Shown: piece after piece, positions 5,559-10,159 of the stretch
How positions within the stretch are numbered: the first letter of the stretch is position 1
Layout: every line of letters starts with the position of its first letter
Assembly: GCA_030696465.1 (NCBI GenBank)
Contig: JAUYSE010000091.1
Span: forward strand, 1 to 10,159
From: Legionellaceae bacterium
GTDB lineage: Bacteria; Pseudomonadota; Gammaproteobacteria; Legionellales; Legionellaceae
Direction of reading: 5' to 3'
DNA length: 10,159 bases
Position numbers and translations under genes: made by a program
Notes under the pieces: model-generated
Databases searched by the model: none
Told to the model about the DNA's origin: nothing
The model's input: the letters and a program-made list of their open reading frames with translations, nothing else

Positions 5559-6199
5559 ATTTTTCCTCGTCGTAACAAGACTATCCGATGCTTCATGGCA
5601 GCAATGAGTGATACATCATGCGTCGCGACCAATACACTCACCCCGACCTGATTCAAATGATCAAACACATTCATAATGGAGCTAGACAAACTGGGATCTA
5701 AATTACTGGTCGGCTCATCCGCCAATAACAATGTCGGTTGATGTACTACCGCACGTGCAATCCCTACGCGTTGTTGATCGCCCTCAGACAAATAAGACGA
5801 CATCATTTTTTCTTTATGTAATAAGCCTACCAAATCTAAGGCAGCATGCACTCGCTTAGCAATGGTCTGACGGTCATGTCCTTGAATTTGCAATGGCAAA
5901 GCGACATTATCGTAGATAGTTCTATCTGATAATAACAATGGAAAGGTCATGCCTATTTTTGATCGATATTTAGCAATATCTTGTTTTTTTAAGGTATGTA
6001 ATGCCTGACCATTCACCACCACTTTTCCACAGGAAGGTTTTTCTAGCAAGGCAATTAATTTAATAAAGGTGCTTTTTCCTGCACCAGAATGCCCGGTCAA
6101 AAAAGCCATTTCTCCGGATTCAAGGCTAAAATTAATACTACTTAAGGCTTCAAAACCACCTGAATACCGTTTACTCACTTGCTCGAACTGAATCATCAT
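5552..6199 (-). CDS. ftsE: Cell-division ATP-binding protein FtsE, with altered Q-loop
   Basis: This cytoplasmic ATPase subunit of FtsEX has about 215 residues (E. coli 222). Walker A GHSGAGKST is at 36-44, Walker B LLLADEP at 157-163 with catalytic E162, the D-loop is SNLD, and the switch histidine H194 is in ATHD. Two motifs depart from the family. The Q-loop, normally IGxxFQDxxLLxDRT, reads IGMTFPLLLSDRT (82-94), so the glutamine is absent and two residues are missing. The signature is LSEGDQQRVGIARA rather than LSGGEQQRVGIARA. I chose the ATG at 6199 because a TGAGG ribosome site (6209-6213) lies 9 bases upstream and the protein then begins MMIQFEQVSKRYSGG. The next codon (6196) is also ATG and is possible; longer forms add non-homologous residues encoded within ftsY. 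The start lies 29 bp inside the end of ftsY and the stop overlaps ftsX. Confidence 0.92.
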   Translation of the reverse strand: MMIQFEQVSKRYSGGFEALSSINFSLESGEMAFLTGHSGAGKSTFIKLIALLEKPSCGKVVVNGQALHTLKKQDIAKYRSKIGMTFPLLLSDRTIYDNVALPLQIQGHDRQTIAKRVHAALDLVGLLHKEKMMSSYLSEGDQQRVGIARAVVHQPTLLLADEPTSNLDPSLSSSIMNVFDHLNQVGVSVLVATHDVSLIAAMKHRIVLLRRGKIC

Positions 6200-7184
6200 G
6201 AAACACAGCCTCAATAAACGCCGTCGCATCAAATGGTCGTAAACCATCCACGTGTTCCCCAATTCCAATAAATCGAATGGGGATTCCTAGCTCATTTGCA
6301 ATTGCAAACAATATGCCACCTTTGGCCGTTCCGTCAAGCTTTGTCATAATAATTCCAGTGACGCCGATGGCTTCATGGTATTGTCGAGCCTGTACCAGTG
6401 CGTTTTGACCAATACTGGCATCTAACACTAACATCACCTCATGTGGCGCAGTAGGATCTAATTTTTGCAACACACGCTTCACTTTTTTTAACTCTTCCAT
6501 CAAATGTGCTTGTGTATGCAAACGACCAGCAGTATCAGCTAAAAGAACATGGATTTGTCGTGCTTGCGCTGCTTGAAAAGCGTCATATAGCACTGAAGAG
6601 CTATCCGCCCCAGTATGCTGGGCAACCAAAGGAATATTATATTTCTGACCCCACTGTGTAAGTTGTTCTACTGCTGCCGCACGAAAAGTATCTCCCGCCG
6701 CCATCAATACGCGTTTCCCTTCTTGCTGAAAAGCGTATGCTAATTTGGCAATGCTGGTGGTCTTGCCAGCCCCGTTCATCCCTACAAATAAAATGACAAA
6801 CGGCTTAGTGCTAGATTCTGGCAATACCAACGGCACCTGCACCTTTTGCAATATATTTTGCATGTTGCGCTTCAACACCGTCCAGGCAACATCTCCATTT
6901 TGAAGCTGCTGCCTAGGAATGTCTACTTTGAGGCCGTCTAACAAGTCTCGTGTGGTTTTTAAACCAAAATCAGCTTGTAACAACAATGACTCTAAAGATT
7001 CTTCCAACTCTGCATCTAATACTTTTTTGCCCAGTAATAAGCGCTGAACGCCATTTCCTAGTTGTTGGCGTGTTTTAGTTAAACCCTCTTTTAATCGCTG
7101 AAACAAAGAAGGTGTTTGTGGCACTTTCGATGCAGCAGTGAGATCCTGATCTTCTGAAACTTGCTTTTTCTTAAACCAAATCAC
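6171..7184 (-). CDS. ftsY: Signal recognition particle receptor FtsY
   Basis: This 337-residue SRP GTPase receives ribosome-nascent chain complexes from SRP (Ffh plus 4.5S RNA) at the inner membrane for co-translational insertion. The four-helix N domain spans about 27-110, followed by the G domain: GMNGAGKTT (135-143, G1), DTFRAAA (165-171), DTAGRL (217-222, G3), LDASIGQNAL (254-263, where TGQNA is usual) and TKLDGTAKGG (281-290, G4). The acidic A domain is very short, only about 25 residues before the N domain, compared with the long one in E. coli (497 residues); the basic start IWFKKK may bind lipid. The start codon is GTG (7182-7184), with a GAGGGTGG ribosome site ending 6 bases upstream. 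It is the first gene of ftsY-ftsE-ftsX, with the end overlapping ftsE by 29 bp. Confidence 0.96.
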   Translation of the reverse strand: MIWFKKKQVSEDQDLTAASKVPQTPSLFQRLKEGLTKTRQQLGNGVQRLLLGKKVLDAELEESLESLLLQADFGLKTTRDLLDGLKVDIPRQQLQNGDVAWTVLKRNMQNILQKVQVPLVLPESSTKPFVILFVGMNGAGKTTSIAKLAYAFQQEGKRVLMAAGDTFRAAAVEQLTQWGQKYNIPLVAQHTGADSSSVLYDAFQAAQARQIHVLLADTAGRLHTQAHLMEELKKVKRVLQKLDPTAPHEVMLVLDASIGQNALVQARQYHEAIGVTGIIMTKLDGTAKGGILFAIANELGIPIRFIGIGEHVDGLRPFDATAFIEAVFHDDSVRASE

Positions 7185-7226
7185 CTTACGCCACCCTCAG
7201 TATATACATCACATCCAAAATGTGAG

Positions 7227-7254
7227 ATTCTATCATCGTTTCTTAAATCTTCAA
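7227..7254 (-). promoter_or_regulatory. Candidate promoter of the ftsYEX operon
   Basis: In the 71-bp divergent gap, the minus strand has TTGAAG (7249-7254), a 16-bp spacer, then TAGAAT (7227-7232), predicting a start near 7220. A 6-bp inverted repeat TCACAT/ATGTGA (7209-7214 and 7220-7225) lies at the predicted start. It has the wrong arm order for a CRP site. No equally good promoter was found for the rightward peptidase genes. Confidence 0.4.
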
Positions 7255-7255
7255 A

Positions 7256-8602
7256 ATGCCAATGAAAATATCACGTGTTCTACAATATGTATTCCTCGGA
7301 TGCGGACTTTTGTCTCTCGCAAGCTATGGCGCTCAAACGCGAACCCTCCCCAATGGCCTGAAAATAGTCGTTGAAGAAGACCATCGTGCTCCTATTGCCG
7401 TTGTCATGGTCTGGTATCATGTAGGCTCGGCGGACGAGCCTGGTGGCCTTACTGGCATCTCTCACATGCTAGAGCATTATATGTTTCAAGGCACACCTCA
7501 ACATCCCGCTGGTGAGTTTTCTCGTATTATTAGTGCGAAAGGCGGCCAAGAAAACGCCTTTACCAGCTATGATTATACCGCTTTTTTTGAAAAAATCGCT
7601 CAACAAAGTCTCAGCGAAGTCCTCGCTTTAGAAGCAGATCGTATGCAACATCTCATTTGGAACCCCACTTCTTTCGCAAAAGAACTGAAAGTGGTGCGTG
7701 AAGAGCGTCGCCTGCGTACAGATGATAACCCACAAGACACCGCCTTCGAACGCTTTATGGCCACCGCTCATCTGACACCACCTTACCAACATCCCGTGAT
7801 AGGCTGGATGGAAGATCTCGACAACCTACACTTGCAAGATGCACACAATTGGTATCAACACTATTATGCGCCGAATAATGCCACACTCGTTGTCGTCGGA
7901 GATGTTTCCGCGCCTGCTGTTTTCAAAATAGCCAGTCGTCATTTTGGCGCACTGCATTCTCAAAGTGATTTTTCTCGACGTCGACAACCTGAACCCGTCC
8001 CTTTAGGTCCAAAATCTGTCATCATCCAAATACCAGCAAAAATGCCCGCTATTATACTCGGATATCCTGTACCTAGCCGCGTGACCAGTGACTCTGCTTG
8101 GGAGCCTTATGCCTTAGAACTACTGGCCGGAATTTTCGATGCCGGTGAATCAGGCCGACTCTCTCAACATCTCATCAAAAATAAAGCCATCGCCAGTAAT
8201 GTGAACACCGATTATAATATGTATTCTCGCTACCCTACCTTATTCACTTTTACTGCCACCCCTAGCAAAGAAAAAACTTTGGCGGTATTAAAGCAAAATA
8301 TTTTACAAGAAATCGAAAAAATACAAAAAAAACCAGTCTCTGTGACCGAACTTGATCGCGTAAAACACCAAATTATTGCGCAAAAAACCTTTGAAAAAGA
8401 CTCTATTTTCTATCGTGCCATGGAAATTGGGATATTAGAAACGATAGGCCTGGGCTATCAAGTACAAGACCAATATATTGCGAATATTAATGCTATTACC
8501 CCTGCGCAAATCCAAAGTGTAGCACAAAAATATCTTCATCCTAACGTGTTAACAGAGGCCCAACTGCTTCCCCAAACTACCTTAGCACAAGAGTCTTCAT
8601 GA
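7256..8602 (+). CDS. Exported M16 zinc peptidase, catalytic subunit
   Basis: This is a 448-residue M16 (pitrilysin/insulinase) peptidase of the small M16B type. A signal peptide covers about residues 1-26 (basic start, hydrophobic VFLGCGLLSLAS, probable signal peptidase I cut near SYGA), so it should act in the periplasm. The inverted zinc motif is intact: H70-M-L-E73-H74, with the third ligand at E149 or E150 in VVREERR, at the spacing expected for HxxEHx(74-76)E. The N-terminal domain (about 30-230) is catalytic. A second M16 fold without metal residues follows (about 240-440, with ESGRLSQHLIKNKAIAS). Two in-frame ATGs (7256 and 7262) are possible; neither has a clear ribosome site, and starting at the second gives MKISRVLQ, a more usual signal start. 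It overlaps the next gene by ATGA, and the pair likely forms a heterodimer. Its substrate cannot be told from sequence. Confidence 0.9.
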   Translation: MPMKISRVLQYVFLGCGLLSLASYGAQTRTLPNGLKIVVEEDHRAPIAVVMVWYHVGSADEPGGLTGISHMLEHYMFQGTPQHPAGEFSRIISAKGGQENAFTSYDYTAFFEKIAQQSLSEVLALEADRMQHLIWNPTSFAKELKVVREERRLRTDDNPQDTAFERFMATAHLTPPYQHPVIGWMEDLDNLHLQDAHNWYQHYYAPNNATLVVVGDVSAPAVFKIASRHFGALHSQSDFSRRRQPEPVPLGPKSVIIQIPAKMPAIILGYPVPSRVTSDSAWEPYALELLAGIFDAGESGRLSQHLIKNKAIASNVNTDYNMYSRYPTLFTFTATPSKEKTLAVLKQNILQEIEKIQKKPVSVTELDRVKHQIIAQKTFEKDSIFYRAMEIGILETIGLGYQVQDQYIANINAITPAQIQSVAQKYLHPNVLTEAQLLPQTTLAQESS

Positions 8603-9888
8603 AAATTATTATTAGCGTATTACTCACTATTTTATCTTTCTCCTCTTTTGGCAATTCACTTTCTATCGAACGTTGGTTGACCAGCCGTGGAGCGCACGTA
8701 GTTTTTCATTCTGCGGAAGGCCCAGAGATGTTAGATATTTTAGTGGCCTTTCAAGCAGGCTCTGCCTATGATAATACCTCTCCCGGTCTGAGTTATCTGA
8801 CCACTAGCTTGTTAAATCAAGGCAATGCCGGACACAATGTCAGCACCGTTGCGAAACAACTAGCACAGCAGGGGGGCCAATATGAATATGATGTCAAACG
8901 CGATATGGTCGTTCTGCATCTACGCACGCTTTCTCAAGAGCCTATGCTTTCTGAAACACTCAAAGTATTCAAAACCATTCTCACGCAACCGGACTTCCCT
9001 CTTGCTGCCGAAGAAAAACAAAAAAAACAACAAATCGCCATGTTATTACAAATGGAAGATTCTCCTGATGCGCTTGCAACCACAAAATTTTTTAAAACCC
9101 TTTATCCCCAGCATCCCTATGGTCACTCCCTAGAAGGTGATCCTGCGAGTATTCAAGCCATCAGCCATCAAGCTATTCTGGATTTTTATCGCCGTTATTT
9201 TGTCAATAAAAATGCCATTGTAGTGCTCGTCGGAAAAATTTCTAAAGCACAATCTCAGCATATTGCAGAAGATCTCATGCAAGCACTACCCAAAGGAGAG
9301 GCGGCAGCTACTATTCCGATAGCAAACCCTTTGCCGGCAACACAACAACAACAAATTCGCTATACCTCGACCCAAAATAATATTCGTCTTGGTCAGGTTG
9401 GCATTGCCCCCAACAACCCTGATTACTTTTCGTTATTAGTCGGAAATTATATTTTAGGCGGAGGCAGTTTACGGTCCCTATTAAATCTAGTGTTACGGGA
9501 AAAAAATGGACTCACCTACGGCGCTTTTAGTGAGTGGATTCCCTTACTAGGACGCGGGCCATTTATGATTAGTTTTTCAACCCAAAAACCTCAACAAGCC
9601 ATTCCGCTACTCCAAGAAACGCTACAAAAATTTATCAGTGCAGGTCCATCTGCCACAGAGTTACTTGCTGCCCAACACTATTTAACCGGAAGTTTCCCAC
9701 TCTCTATTGCTGGGAATTCAAATATGGCTCAGTTATTACTACGCATGACCTTTTATCACTTACCCGATGATTTCCTTGAAAACTATGTCAGCCATATTCA
9801 ACAAGTGACGGTCCCATCCATACAACAGGCATTCCAAAAAAATCTTCCTGCACATGCTTGGTTGCTGTTGTCACTCGGTCCTTCATGA
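8599..9888 (+). CDS. Exported M16-like protein, non-catalytic partner subunit
   Basis: This 429-residue M16 paralogue has a signal peptide (MKIIISVLLTILSFSSFGN, cut near residue 19). It has both M16 folds, but the zinc motif is lost: GLSYLTTSLLNQG (63-75) stands where GxxHxxEHxxFxG is expected, so the positions of H, E and H are Y66, T69 and S70. The substrate-binding segment typical of the partner subunit is preserved in the second half (GGGSLRSLLNLVLREKNGLTYG, key residues R and Y). This matches the known active/inactive subunit division in mitochondrial processing peptidase and bacterial M16B pairs. The start ATG overlaps the stop of the catalytic subunit as ATGA (8599-8602), and the stop overlaps rsmD the same way, which implies tight translational coupling and near-equal dosage. 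A proteolytic role on its own is unlikely. Confidence 0.9.
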   Translation: MKIIISVLLTILSFSSFGNSLSIERWLTSRGAHVVFHSAEGPEMLDILVAFQAGSAYDNTSPGLSYLTTSLLNQGNAGHNVSTVAKQLAQQGGQYEYDVKRDMVVLHLRTLSQEPMLSETLKVFKTILTQPDFPLAAEEKQKKQQIAMLLQMEDSPDALATTKFFKTLYPQHPYGHSLEGDPASIQAISHQAILDFYRRYFVNKNAIVVLVGKISKAQSQHIAEDLMQALPKGEAAATIPIANPLPATQQQQIRYTSTQNNIRLGQVGIAPNNPDYFSLLVGNYILGGGSLRSLLNLVLREKNGLTYGAFSEWIPLLGRGPFMISFSTQKPQQAIPLLQETLQKFISAGPSATELLAAQHYLTGSFPLSIAGNSNMAQLLLRMTFYHLPDDFLENYVSHIQQVTVPSIQQAFQKNLPAHAWLLLSLGPS

Positions 9889-10159
9889 AAATACGTATTA
9901 TTGCTGGCCGTTTAAAAGGGAAACAGATTACGGTTCCCCCTTTAGAAATAGTGCGCCCGACCCCTAACCGTGTCCGAGAGACGCTGTTTAATTGGTTAAT
10001 GCACGATCTAGTGGGCAGCTGTTGTTTAGATGCTTTTGCCGGGACTGGTGCGCTAGGTTTAGAAGCCTTCTCGAGAGGTGCTCAAGAAATCGTGTTTATT
10101 GAATCGCAAAAAAAAGTCTATGATTCTTTATCGACGACCATTCGCGGCCTATGCTCACC
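9885..10159 (+). CDS. rsmD: 16S rRNA guanine(966)-N2 methyltransferase RsmD (5' part)
   Basis: The first 91 codons are present and the gene runs off the window. RsmD is a cytoplasmic SAM-dependent enzyme that methylates N2 of G966 in 16S rRNA in the assembling 30S subunit. The start MKIRIIAGRLKGKQI and the family segment RPTPNRVRETLFNWL (24-38) are diagnostic. The SAM-binding motif I is LDAFAGTGALGLEA (48-61), followed by the acidic end of strand 2 in VFIESQKK (E73). The catalytic NPPY motif lies beyond the window edge. The ATG overlaps the preceding stop (ATGA, 9885-9888) with no separate ribosome site, so it is probably translated by coupling. The same M16-M16-rsmD order is known in pseudomonads. 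Confidence 0.95.
   Translation, partial: MKIRIIAGRLKGKQITVPPLEIVRPTPNRVRETLFNWLMHDLVGSCCLDAFAGTGALGLEAFSRGAQEIVFIESQKKVYDSLSTTIRGLCS

Noticed and set aside
6200..6268. Longer FtsE with 23 extra N-terminal residues from an upstream ATG
   Set aside because: The extra residues are encoded by the end of ftsY, do not match FtsE, and the TGAGG ribosome site points to 6199.
5552..7184. ftsE or ftsX as pseudogenes
   Set aside because: Both frames are uninterrupted, of nearly normal length, with good ribosome sites and most motifs intact; the odd segments are in-frame changes.
7209..7225. CRP-type operator in the ftsY/peptidase gap
   Set aside because: The arms are TCACAT then ATGTGA, the reverse of the TGTGA-N6-TCACA order, with a 5-base spacer.

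Overview
The window looks like chromosome of a gammaproteobacterium, probably on the Legionella/Coxiella side of the class. This rests on the protein sequences (RpoH, FtsY, RsmD), the moderate-to-low G+C and one syntenic block: rpoH-ftsX-ftsE-ftsY divergent from two M16 peptidase genes and rsmD. The same order is known in pseudomonads and other gammaproteobacteria. The genus cannot be fixed from this sequence alone. There is no phage, plasmid, IS transposase or CRISPR signal.

Layout. Positions 1-346 hold the possible 3' end of an unidentified gene, interrupted by a symmetric, non-coding, MITE-like element of about 179 bp. The element has 32-bp perfect hairpin arms and is flanked by a 10-bp direct repeat. 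A two-gene phosphate uptake operon follows: a DUF47/PhoU-like regulator and a PiT permease (347-2274). A 463-bp gap (2275-2737) holds a GTTGGGCC palindrome, several weak hairpins and one small leftward gene of unknown function. A rightward adenosine-deaminase-family gene (2738-3724) runs tail to tail, with an 11-bp overlap, into the leftward heat-shock sigma factor gene rpoH. Further right on the minus strand are ftsX, ftsE and ftsY (transcribed ftsY-ftsE-ftsX-rpoH). Rightward from about 7256 are an active M16 zinc peptidase, its inactive M16 partner and the start of rsmD, each junction being an ATGA overlap.

How the genes work together. ftsY-ftsE-ftsX share overlapping ends and are probably one message; rpoH has its own good sigma70-like promoter in the ftsX-rpoH gap. 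FtsY docks ribosome-SRP complexes at the membrane. FtsE and FtsX form the divisome ABC-type complex that normally controls peptidoglycan amidases through EnvC. RpoH directs the heat-shock regulon. The M16 pair should form an exported periplasmic protease heterodimer, and RsmD methylates 16S rRNA.

Most notable is FtsEX. FtsE has lost the Q-loop glutamine through a short in-frame deletion and carries LSEGD instead of LSGGE. The periplasmic part of FtsX that normally forms the EnvC-binding lobe is replaced by a Ser/Pro-rich stretch. Both changes are in frame and the genes are otherwise intact, which suggests a divergent or rewired FtsEX rather than simple decay. The second notable item is the symmetric element at the left edge.
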